Positions 16,738-24,645 of a stretch of 50,867 bases of DNA are shown here, in pieces (position 1 is the stretch's first letter; each line of letters begins with the position of its first letter). The notes below the pieces were generated by a model, which worked only from the letters and a program-made list of their open reading frames with translations, was not told the origin of the DNA and did not search any database. This DNA comes from a bacterium. GTDB taxonomy: Bacteria > Krumholzibacteriota > Krumholzibacteriia > JACNKJ01. The translations under genes and the position numbers were made by a program. Where the stretch lies: positions 1 to 50,867 of the forward strand of contig VGXI01000004.1 in the NCBI GenBank assembly GCA_016873475.1. The letters run 5' to 3'.

Positions 16738-18513
16738 ATCCGACTCCTCATCCGCCTGCGCCCCTACCTGGCCCGCCACAAGGGACGCTTCGCCCTCGGC
16801 CTCGTCTGCCTGCTCCTGGCGAACGCCGCCGCCACCGCCGTGCCCTGGCTCGTCGGGCGGATCGTCGACGGCCTCCGCCAGGCGCAGCTCGCGGGGGGCG
16901 CGTTGCCGCCCGGGTTTCTCAGTCGCAGCGTGCTCCAGCTCACCGCGCTCTCGCTCCTGGGGGGCGCCTTCATGTTCGGCATGCGCTGGCTGCTCATCGG
17001 CATCAGCCGGGACATCGAGTACGAGCTGCGCCGCGACTTCTTCGCCCAGCTCCTCCGCCTCGACCCGCCCTACCACCAGCAGCAGTCCGTCGGCGACCTG
17101 ATGGCGCGCAGCAGCAGCGACATCGGCAACGTGCGGATGCTCCTGGGCCCCGGCATCATGTACACGCTGAACACCGCGGCGGCGCTCGTGATGACCCTCG
17201 CGCTCATGGTGGCCACGGACTGGCGCCTCACGCTGCTCGGCCTCAGTCCCCTGCCCCTGCTCAGCGTGATGATCTACTTCATCAGCAGCCGCTTCCACCA
17301 CGGCTATACCGCGATCCAGGAGCAGTTCGGGCGCCTCAGCACGCGCGCCCAGGAGGCGCTCGCCGGCATCCGCGTCATCAAGGCCTTCGGCCGCGAGGCG
17401 AGCGAGCAGGCCCGCTTCCGCGCTGAGGGCATCGCCTACACCGAGGCCAACCTGCGCCTCTACCGGATGATGGCGCTCTTCATGCCCTCGCTGAAGCTGC
17501 TGAGCGGGCTCTCGATCGTGCTCATCCTGCTCTACGGCGGGCGAGCGGTGGCGGCCCAGCGGCTCAGCCTGGGCGACCTGGTGGCCTTCATCCAGTACAT
17601 GCTGCGCCTGAGCTGGCCGATGGCCGCCCTCGGCTGGGTGACCGGCATCATCCAGCGCGGCAGTGCCTCCTGGCAGCGCTTGCTCGCCGTGCTCGACCGC
17701 GAGCCGGCGATCCAGGGGCCGCCCCCGGCCGCCGGCGACGCACCCTTGCGCGGCGATCTCGATGTGCGCGGGCTCAGTCTCGCGCTCGGCGGCCGGCCCG
17801 TGCTGCGGGACCTCAGCTTCCGCCTGCCGGCCGGCGGCAGCCTGGGCATCGTCGGGCCGACGGGCAGCGGCAAGACGACCCTGCTTCGCCTGCTGCCGCG
17901 CCTCGTCGATCCGCCGCCCGGCACGGTCTTCCTCGCCGGCCGGGACATCACCGGGCTGCCGCTCGCCCAGCTGCGCGCCTCGATCGCCTGGGCCGGGCAG
18001 GAACCGCTGCTCTTCAGCGAGAGCCTCGACGCCAACGTCCGCCAGGGCGACCTGGCGATCCCCCCGGCGGCGCGCGACCGCGCGGCAGCGGCAGCGGCGG
18101 TGCTCGAGGAGATCGCCGGCTTTCCCCAGGGCTGGGACACGCCGATCGGCGAGCGCGGCGTGACCCTCTCCGGCGGTCAGCAGCAGCGGGTCAGCCTGGC
18201 GCGCGCGCTCCTGCGCGAGGCGCCCCTGCTCATCCTCGACGCTCCCTTCGCCAGCGTCGACACGCAGACCGAGGAGCGCATCCTCACAGCCCTCCGCCAG
18301 ACGGCCGGCGCGCGCTCGCTGATCCTCGTCAGTCACCGCGTATCGACGGTGCGCCACTGCGATCAGATTCTCGTCCTCGAGGGCGGGCGGATCGTCGAGC
18401 GCGGCGACCACGCCGGCCTGCTCGCCACCGGCGGGCTCTACGCCCGCCTCCACGAGCGGCAGCTCCTCGAGGACGAGCTGGACGGCCTGCGCGCGGAGGG
18501 CGAGCTGGCATGA
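16738..18513 (+). CDS. ABC exporter half-transporter with degenerate ATPase site
   Basis: The 591-residue half-transporter has six membrane helices and an ATPase domain: Walker A GPTGSGKT at 373-380, signature LSGGQ near 477 and H-loop SHRVSTV. Walker B reads LILDAPFASVD, so the catalytic Glu after the Asp is replaced by Ala. With the next gene, whose Walker B is canonical but whose signature is LSTGQ, it should form a heterodimer with one dead and one active site (YheI/YheH or TM287/288 type). No ATG, GTG or TTG start fits: GGAGG is 6 bases before ATC at 16738, giving an N-terminus like homologues (RLLIRLRPYLARHKGRF). The GTG at 16651 lacks a ribosome site. Substrate unknown. Confidence 0.85.
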   Translation: MRLLIRLRPYLARHKGRFALGLVCLLLANAAATAVPWLVGRIVDGLRQAQLAGGALPPGFLSRSVLQLTALSLLGGAFMFGMRWLLIGISRDIEYELRRDFFAQLLRLDPPYHQQQSVGDLMARSSSDIGNVRMLLGPGIMYTLNTAAALVMTLALMVATDWRLTLLGLSPLPLLSVMIYFISSRFHHGYTAIQEQFGRLSTRAQEALAGIRVIKAFGREASEQARFRAEGIAYTEANLRLYRMMALFMPSLKLLSGLSIVLILLYGGRAVAAQRLSLGDLVAFIQYMLRLSWPMAALGWVTGIIQRGSASWQRLLAVLDREPAIQGPPPAAGDAPLRGDLDVRGLSLALGGRPVLRDLSFRLPAGGSLGIVGPTGSGKTTLLRLLPRLVDPPPGTVFLAGRDITGLPLAQLRASIAWAGQEPLLFSESLDANVRQGDLAIPPAARDRAAAAAAVLEEIAGFPQGWDTPIGERGVTLSGGQQQRVSLARALLREAPLLILDAPFASVDTQTEERILTALRQTAGARSLILVSHRVSTVRHCDQILVLEGGRIVERGDHAGLLATGGLYARLHERQLLEDELDGLRAEGELA

Positions 18514-20396
18514 GCGCACCCGAGTTCGGCCAGCCCGATCAGGCCCCGCAGCAGGTCTACGACGCGCACCTGATGCGCCGCGCCCTGGGCTACCTGCGGC
18601 CCTACCGGCTCCAGGTCCTGCTCGGGGTGCTGCTGCTCGTCGCCGCCTCGCTGGCCGGGCTGGCCGGCCCCTACCTCGTCAAGCTCGGCATCGATCAGGG
18701 CATCGTCGGCGGCGACGGCGGCCGCCTTCTCCAGCTCGCGCTGCTCTTCGCTCTCCTCCAGGTCGCCGAGTTCGGCCTCGGCTACTGGCAGACGCTCATC
18801 GTCGCCCGCCTCGGCCAGCGCTTCATGCTCGACCTGCGCCTGCAGCTCTTCGCGCACGTCCAGCGCCTGCCCGTGCGCTTCTTCGACCGCAATCCGGTCG
18901 GCCGCCTTGGCCAGCGCTTCATGCTCGACCTGCGCCTGCAGCTCTTCGCGCACGTCCAGCGCCTGCCCGTGCGCTTCTTCGACCGCAATCCGGTCGGCCG
19001 CCTGATGACGCGCCTGACGAGCGACGTCGAGCTGCTCAACGAGATGTTCAGCTCCGGCCTCGTGGCGATCATCGGCGACTTGCTCACGCTCGCCGTGATC
19101 CTCGGCTACCTGCTCGCCCTCAACGTGCGCCTCGCGCTGATCACCTTCGCCCTCCTGCCGCTGCTCGCCCTGATCACGCTCTACTTCCGCGGCCGCCTGC
19201 GCCGCAACTTCCGCGACGTCCAGCAGCGCGTGGCCGCGCTGAACGCCTTCCTCCAGGAGCAGCTCAGCGGGATCGAGGTCGTCCAGGCCTACGGCCGCGA
19301 GCCGCGCACCGCGGCGCAGTTCGAGACCCTCAACCGCGCCCATACCCGCGCCCACCTGGACAGCGTCTTCAACTTCGGGCTCTTCTACCCGCTGGTGGAG
19401 CTGGTCGCCGTGCTCTCGATCACGCTCAGCCTCGGCGTCGGTGGCGCCTGGTACGCGGCCGGGGGCGCGCTCAGCCTCGGCGACCTGGCCGCCTTCATCC
19501 TCTACGCGCGGCGCTTCTTCCAGCCGATCAGCGACCTGAGCGAGAAGTTCAACATCATGCAGGCGGCGATGGCCTCCAGCGAGCGCATCTTCCGGCTGCT
19601 CGACACGGAGCCCGAGCCGGCGGTCCCCGCCGCGGTCGCGGCCCCCTCCCGCCTGCGCGGAGAGATCCGCTTCGAGCGGGTCCGCTTCGGTTACGACCCC
19701 GAGCGCCCCGTGCTGCAGGACATCGACTTCACAGTCGCGCCCGGCGAGCGCATCGCCCTCGTCGGACCGACGGGCGGCGGCAAGTCCAGCCTCCTCGGCT
19801 TGCTGCTGCGCTTCTACCGGCCGCAGGCAGGGCGCATCCGCCTCGACGGCATCGACCTCGCCGCGCTGCCGGACGCCCTGCTGCGCGCTCAGGTCGCGCT
19901 CGTCCAGCAGGAGATCTTCCTCTTCCCGGGCAGCATCGCCGAGAACATCCGCCTGGGCAATCCGGCCATCGACGATCGCCGCCTGCGCGAAGCGGTCGCG
20001 GCGGTCGGTGCGCTCGACTTCATCGAGCGCCTGCCGCAGGGCTTCGCGACCCCCCTCCTCGCGGGGGGCGGCGGCCTCTCCACCGGCCAGAAGCAGCTGA
20101 TCGCCTTCGCCCGCGCGCTCGCCCACGATCCCGCCCTGCTCATCCTCGACGAGGCGACGAGCGCCGTCGACACGGAGACGGAAGCGCTCCTGCAGCGCGG
20201 CCTCGAACGCCTGCTCGCCGGGCGCACGAGCGTGGTGGTCGCGCACCGGCTCTCGACCGTGCGCGGAGCCGACCGCATCCTCGTCGTCCAGCGCGGGCGC
20301 ATCGTCGAGAGCGGCCGGCACGATGCCCTGCTCGCCCTGGGCGGCCTCTATGCCCGCCTGCACCGTCTCCAGTATCTCGGCGCCGCCGAGGCCTAG
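18510..20396 (+). CDS. ABC exporter half-transporter with internal duplication
   Basis: This is the partner half-transporter, overlapping the previous stop as ATGA. The 628 residues include Walker A GPTGGGKS at 419-426, signature LSTGQ at 523-527, canonical Walker B LLILDEATSAVD and H-loop AHRLSTV. Residues 100-131 (beginning RLGQRFMLDL and ending DRNPVG) are repeated exactly as 132-163, in the first cytoplasmic loop after membrane helix 2 that carries the coupling helix. Without the repeat the protein would be 596 residues, the usual size. The duplication may alter NBD coupling, be tolerated, or be an assembly artefact. Confidence 0.88.
   Translation: MSAPEFGQPDQAPQQVYDAHLMRRALGYLRPYRLQVLLGVLLLVAASLAGLAGPYLVKLGIDQGIVGGDGGRLLQLALLFALLQVAEFGLGYWQTLIVARLGQRFMLDLRLQLFAHVQRLPVRFFDRNPVGRLGQRFMLDLRLQLFAHVQRLPVRFFDRNPVGRLMTRLTSDVELLNEMFSSGLVAIIGDLLTLAVILGYLLALNVRLALITFALLPLLALITLYFRGRLRRNFRDVQQRVAALNAFLQEQLSGIEVVQAYGREPRTAAQFETLNRAHTRAHLDSVFNFGLFYPLVELVAVLSITLSLGVGGAWYAAGGALSLGDLAAFILYARRFFQPISDLSEKFNIMQAAMASSERIFRLLDTEPEPAVPAAVAAPSRLRGEIRFERVRFGYDPERPVLQDIDFTVAPGERIALVGPTGGGKSSLLGLLLRFYRPQAGRIRLDGIDLAALPDALLRAQVALVQQEIFLFPGSIAENIRLGNPAIDDRRLREAVAAVGALDFIERLPQGFATPLLAGGGGLSTGQKQLIAFARALAHDPALLILDEATSAVDTETEALLQRGLERLLAGRTSVVVAHRLSTVRGADRILVVQRGRIVESGRHDALLALGGLYARLHRLQYLGAAEA
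18806..18997 (+). repeat. 96-base in-frame tandem duplication
   Basis: Two adjacent copies, 18806-18901 and 18902-18997, differ at one position that I can see (C at 18812, T at 18908, synonymous). A few more bases of match (18998-19003) extend past the second copy. The near identity implies a recent event. Confidence 0.92.
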
Positions 20397-20494
20397 CCGC
20401 GCTTCGGACCCATCCTTGCAAGTTCGGCCTGCGAGCGGCCGCGTCATGGCGCGCGGCGGCCCGGGCTGCCTGATCCTGCCGCGTGAGGGTGCCG

Positions 20495-21967
20495 ATGCTC
20501 CTCGAGCAACTCGCGAATGACACCCGCCTCGGGCGCACGCCGGATGCCGAGGAGCGCGCGCTGGTCGCGGACCTCGATCGCTGGGCACCCGATGCGCCGC
20601 CTCTGGACGGCGCGCTCGCCCGCCTGGCCGACGAGGAGCACTTCCTCCGCCGCCGCCAGGGTCTCTGGGAACTGCTCGCGAGCCAGGAGCGCGCCAGCCG
20701 CCAGCGCAGCCTCGAGGCGGTGATCGGCGCCGCGCAGCGCGAGGACCAGGGCGGCCTGCGCCTGCTCTTCAGCTTCCTCTGCGGCCGGCCGCGCAGCTTC
20801 CTCTATCCGGAGCGCATTGCCTCGCTGCGCCACACGGAGCGCCTCGGCCGGCGCCTCCTCTTCAGTCAACCCCCGCGCAGCGACGAGGAGCTCGCCTGGC
20901 TCGAAGCCCTGCAGGGCCTGCTCGCGCGCCACGCGCCGGCAGAGTTCCCGGACGTCCTCGGCCCGCTCCGTCAGTCCCTGGTCGGCTTTCTCGCCCGCGC
21001 CGAGACGCTGACGCCGCCTCTGCCCTCGCCCTACGCGGATCTGATCGCCCTCGAGGGCCGTGCGGCCAGCCTGCGCGGCGCCCGCCTCGTCGATCAGGTC
21101 GGCGAGTACGATCCGGCGGCGCTCGCGCGCCTGCTGCCCCTCGTCGTCGCGCTCGACGAGTGGCAGGGCGACCTGCAGAACCTCGTCGCGCAGGGTGCGC
21201 GCGGCCTCCGCCACCCGCTCGAGCAGTTCCTCGGCGAGGAGGAACTCGCCGGCTGGCAGCGCAGCCTCGCCGGCGAGGAGCGCCTGCCCGCGCGCCTGGT
21301 CGCCGGCTGGGTGCGCTGGATGAGCGAGACGGAGATGGTGGGCAACGAACCGGCGGCCTGGGTCGGGCTCCTGCGCACGCTCGGCGGCCGCCGCTATCGC
21401 AAGACGATCTACGCCGCGCTGCTGCTGCCCCTGCGCTGGCGACAGCGGCGTCTGGGTCTCGACGCGCGCCCGCCCGCCGAACTCTTTCGCGGCCCGGCCG
21501 TGCTGCAGACCGAGGGCCTCTACTGGGTCGACCTCGACGCCCTGCTCTGGGCCGACTGGGTGAGCCCCGACGGCCGCCCGGCGAGCCCCGCAGCCTGGCG
21601 AGCGCCCGACTCGCCGCTCGCGCTGCTGCGCAGCCGCGTCCAGGACGACGCCTTCTGCGAGACCATCCTCGACAACCCGAAGTGGTGCGCGCGCAACGGC
21701 ACCGTGGCGATCATCGCCCGCGCCAGCCGCAGCCTGAAGATCCTGCTGCGCATCGCCCGCGAACGGCGCCTGCACTCCGGCGCGGCCAACCGCGGCGTAC
21801 CGATCGCCCTGCTCGAGAATCCCACCGGGATCCCGCTCTCGGCGCTGCGCCCCTTCTTCGGCCCCCGCTACATCTCCCACCACGAGCTGAGCGCTCTCGC
21901 TCGCGGAAGCAGCGGCGTGCGCCCGGAGATCGTCCGCGAGGCGCGGGAGATGATCAAGCGCGGCTAG
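20495..21967 (+). CDS. Unknown large helical protein
   Basis: I do not recognise this 490-residue cytoplasmic protein. It has no signal peptide or membrane helix and is strongly helical, with repeated Leu/Ala-rich pairs that suggest HEAT-like or other alpha-solenoid structure in the first two thirds. The C-terminal 100 residues look most conserved in style, with LDNPKWCARNGTVAIIARASR, RGVPIALLENPTGIPLSALR and FFGPRYISHHEL. ATG at 20495 is preceded by GAGGG at 4 bases; a GTG at 20483 is the alternative. It follows the exporter genes after 98 bases and ends on the CTAG shared with the aminotransferase. Confidence 0.65.
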   Translation: MLLEQLANDTRLGRTPDAEERALVADLDRWAPDAPPLDGALARLADEEHFLRRRQGLWELLASQERASRQRSLEAVIGAAQREDQGGLRLLFSFLCGRPRSFLYPERIASLRHTERLGRRLLFSQPPRSDEELAWLEALQGLLARHAPAEFPDVLGPLRQSLVGFLARAETLTPPLPSPYADLIALEGRAASLRGARLVDQVGEYDPAALARLLPLVVALDEWQGDLQNLVAQGARGLRHPLEQFLGEEELAGWQRSLAGEERLPARLVAGWVRWMSETEMVGNEPAAWVGLLRTLGGRRYRKTIYAALLLPLRWRQRRLGLDARPPAELFRGPAVLQTEGLYWVDLDALLWADWVSPDGRPASPAAWRAPDSPLALLRSRVQDDAFCETILDNPKWCARNGTVAIIARASRSLKILLRIARERRLHSGAANRGVPIALLENPTGIPLSALRPFFGPRYISHHELSALARGSSGVRPEIVREAREMIKRG

Positions 21968-23091
21968 CCCCGTCCGTAGAACGCGGCCAGGCTGTCCAGC
22001 ACGCGCTGCTCCCGCGCCGCCCCCAGCTCCGGATAGATCGGCAGGGAGAGGACCTCGCGCGCGAGGCGCTCCGTCACCGGCAGCGGCCGCCGCGCGCCGG
22101 CGAGCCCCGCGAAGCAGGGCTGCCGGTGCAGGGGCACGGGGTAATAGACGGCGGCGCCGATGCCCGCCGCCTGCAGGTGCGCGAGCAGGGCGTCGCGCGT
22201 GCCGTCCAGCACCCGCAGCGTGAACTGGTGGAAGACGTGCTCCTCGCTGTCGGGCGCGGGCAGGCGGGGCGCGCGCAGGCGATCGGCGAGGCCGCGCGCG
22301 GCGATGCCCTCGGCGTAGCGGCGCGCGATCGCGCGCCGCTCGCGGTTCCACTCCGGCAGATGCGGGAGTTTCGCGTGCAGCACCGTTGCCTGCAGGGCAT
22401 CCAGGCGCCCGTTCACGCCGACTTCCGCGTGGTGGTAGCGCCGGGTCTCGCCGTGGTTTCGGTAGCGGCGGGCGCGCTCGAGCAGCGCGGCATCCGGGCC
22501 TGCGAGCAGGCCGCCGTCGCCGGCGCCGCCCAGGTTCTTGCTCGGAAAGAAGGAGAAGGCGCCGATGTCACCGAGACTGCCGCTCGCGCCGAGGGCGTCG
22601 CGCGCACCCACCGACTGGGCGGCGTCCTCGATCAGCCGCAGCCCCTGAGCGGCGGCCAGGGCGCGCCAGGGCCGCCAGTCCATCTGCCGGCCGTAGAGGT
22701 GGACGCCGATCGCCGCCTTCGTGCGCGGCGTGATCAGCGCCTGGGCGTCCGCGGGATCCATGAGGAAGTCCTCGTCGACGTCGACGAAGACGGGCGTCGC
22801 CCCGCGCTGCACGACCGCGCCGGCGGTGGCGAAGAAAGTGAAGGCCGGCAGCAGCACCTCGTCGCCGGGACCGATGTCGAGCACCGCGAGCGCGATGATC
22901 AGCGCCTCGCTGCCGCTGGCGACGCCCACCGTGGCCGGCACGCCGAGGAACTCCGCCATCGCGGCCTCGAAGTCGCTCACCGCAGCGCCGAGGATGAAGC
23001 TCTGCGCAGCGAAGAGCGCGTCGACGCGCGCGCGGATGTCCTCGCGCAGGGCCGCGTACTGGGCGGGCAGATCGAGCTGGGGCACCCTCAT
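21964..23091 (-). CDS. DegT/DnrJ/EryC1-family aminotransferase
   Basis: The 375-residue PLP enzyme belongs to the family that aminates keto-sugars for surface polysaccharides. VGVASGSEALIIALAV binds the cofactor phosphate, EDAAQSVGA holds the Asp that pairs with the pyridine nitrogen, and SFFPSKNLGG places the Schiff-base lysine at Lys185. HHAEVGVNGRLDALQATVL and the C-terminal VYYPVPLHRQPCF are typical. It stands alone, so the sugar substrate cannot be told. Its stop TAG overlaps head-on with that of the preceding plus-strand gene. Confidence 0.93.
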   Translation of the reverse strand: MRVPQLDLPAQYAALREDIRARVDALFAAQSFILGAAVSDFEAAMAEFLGVPATVGVASGSEALIIALAVLDIGPGDEVLLPAFTFFATAGAVVQRGATPVFVDVDEDFLMDPADAQALITPRTKAAIGVHLYGRQMDWRPWRALAAAQGLRLIEDAAQSVGARDALGASGSLGDIGAFSFFPSKNLGGAGDGGLLAGPDAALLERARRYRNHGETRRYHHAEVGVNGRLDALQATVLHAKLPHLPEWNRERRAIARRYAEGIAARGLADRLRAPRLPAPDSEEHVFHQFTLRVLDGTRDALLAHLQAAGIGAAVYYPVPLHRQPCFAGLAGARRPLPVTERLAREVLSLPIYPELGAAREQRVLDSLAAFYGRG

Positions 23092-23121
23092 CCCGGGAAC
23101 TCCCTTCGCGGCGGGCGCGCC

Positions 23122-23150
23122 ACTCTAGCACTTCCGGCCCGCCTGACGGA
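23122..23150 (-). promoter_or_regulatory. Possible promoter for the aminotransferase gene
   Basis: An extended -10 TGCTAGAGT (hexamer at 23122-23127) lies 31 bases upstream of the ATG. The hexamer at -35 spacing, TCCGTC (23145-23150), is poor, so recognition would rely on the extended -10. No convincing plus-strand promoter was found in the same gap. Confidence 0.3.
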
Positions 23151-23197
23151 GACGAACTTGCAACACAGGACGGGAAGACAGGAAGGAGCCTTTCCCG

Positions 23198-24628
23198 ATG
23201 ATCCGCAGCGCCCGCCTCGCCGCCTCAGCGCTCTCGATCCTTTCGGCCCTCGCGGCGCCGGCCACGGCGCAAGATGATGGCGGTCTTGCAAAAATCCAGC
23301 GCCTCGAGGGCGGTCGGTACCGCCTCGAAGTCGGCGCGGCCAGCCTCGCCCTGCTCGGGCCGGGGATCGCGAGCCAACTGGGCAGCGTGGCCCCCGTCTA
23401 TCCCGGGCCGGGACGCCAGCTCCACAACCCGGCTCTGCTCGGCATGCTGCGCCGCCCGCTCTTCGCGGCGGATCTCGCGCCCCCCCTCGAGCTGGACCTG
23501 GGCGCCCGCCTCGACCTCGACGAGCGGCTCCGCGACGAGACGAACGCGCTGCTCGCCGACCAGATGGCCGAAGACGGCCTTCTCGTCGCGAGCCGCGGCG
23601 AGGCGGCGGTCCGGCACCCGGGCGGCCTCAGCGCGGCCGGTCTCGCGCTGCCCGGTCGCCACGGCGCGCTCGCCCTCGCCATCGACGCGCCCTTCCGGCT
23701 GGACCTCGACCTGCTCGCCACCGGCATCCAGGCCTGGGCCGACATCGAGAAGACCGTGGGCGAGGAGACGGAGATCGTCGCCCTGCGCGCGGATCTCGAC
23801 GCCGCCCTGCGCCTCGCCCTCCACGCCCGCCGCTACAGTCTCGCCGTCGGCAGCGAACTCGCGCCCGGCTTCTGGCTGGGCGCCGGCCTCGACTGGCTGG
23901 CGCTGAGCGCGCGCGTGGACGCCCTCGCCGACACCGAGGGCGTCATGGCGACCAACGGCCGCGAGTTCAGCTTCGGCGATCCGGAGGACCCCTGGGAGAA
24001 CTCCCTGGATCAAGAGCTCACGGGCGACTACGCCGGCCAGGGCTGGACCCTGCGCGGCGGCCTGGGTTGGCGGCCCTTCTCGCGGCTGGCCATCGGCCTC
24101 GTCTACCAGCGCACGCCCTCGCTCACGCTCGCCGGCGAGGCCGCGCTCTCGCTGCGCCGCCTCGCCGCCTACGCGGACGGCGGCATCGATCCCAGCCAGC
24201 TCTCGCTCTCCCGGCCGACCGAGACGGTGGCCGTCGCGAGCCCGGTGGACGACGCGATCGCCGTCGAGCTGCCGAGCAGCCTCAGCCTCGGCCTCGCCGG
24301 CTTCCTCGGTCCGCTCACGCTGACCCTGGACGGCAGCCTCTTCCAGGGCGACCTGCGCGTCGCCTACCTCGACGCCGCCGGAAGTCTGCGGCCCGCCGGC
24401 CTCGCCAAGCTCGGCCTCGCGACCGGGCCGCTGGCCCTGTCGGCCGGCGTGCTGCTCGTGCGGCCCCGCCTCAGCCTCGACGGCGAGACGGAGAGCCTCG
24501 ACCCGCTGCCCCTGCCGCTGCTCGGCATCGGCGGCGGCTGCCGCTTCGGCCAGCACCTGCGCCTGGACGCTGCGCTCGGCGCCGCGCCCCTGCCCTCTCT
24601 GCGGCTCAGCGCCGCGTTGCTCCTCTAG
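23198..24628 (+). CDS. Outer-membrane beta-barrel protein
   Basis: The 476-residue protein has a signal peptide (MIRSARLAASALSILSALAA, cleaved near ATAQ) and then alternating amphipathic strands with paired glycines and aromatic girdles, for example GFWLGAGLDWLALSARV, WTLRGGLGWRPFSRLAIGLVYQ and TLTLDGSLFQGDLRVAYL. It ends in a barrel-like LRLSAALLL. It resembles the FadL/PorV-like barrels of FCB bacteria; the cargo is unknown. GGAAGGAG lies about 9 bases before the ATG. It heads an operon with a giant repeat protein and a second barrel, so export or surface anchoring of the repeat protein is a plausible role. Confidence 0.75.
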   Translation: MIRSARLAASALSILSALAAPATAQDDGGLAKIQRLEGGRYRLEVGAASLALLGPGIASQLGSVAPVYPGPGRQLHNPALLGMLRRPLFAADLAPPLELDLGARLDLDERLRDETNALLADQMAEDGLLVASRGEAAVRHPGGLSAAGLALPGRHGALALAIDAPFRLDLDLLATGIQAWADIEKTVGEETEIVALRADLDAALRLALHARRYSLAVGSELAPGFWLGAGLDWLALSARVDALADTEGVMATNGREFSFGDPEDPWENSLDQELTGDYAGQGWTLRGGLGWRPFSRLAIGLVYQRTPSLTLAGEAALSLRRLAAYADGGIDPSQLSLSRPTETVAVASPVDDAIAVELPSSLSLGLAGFLGPLTLTLDGSLFQGDLRVAYLDAAGSLRPAGLAKLGLATGPLALSAGVLLVRPRLSLDGETESLDPLPLPLLGIGGGCRFGQHLRLDAALGAAPLPSLRLSAALLL

Positions 24629-24645
24629 GACCGCCGGAGATGCCC

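Noticed and set aside
18438-20588. Open frame of 716 codons antisense to the second ABC exporter
   Set aside because: Shadow of a clear ABC transporter; no start signal or domain, and it contains the same 32-codon repeat only because it mirrors the duplication.
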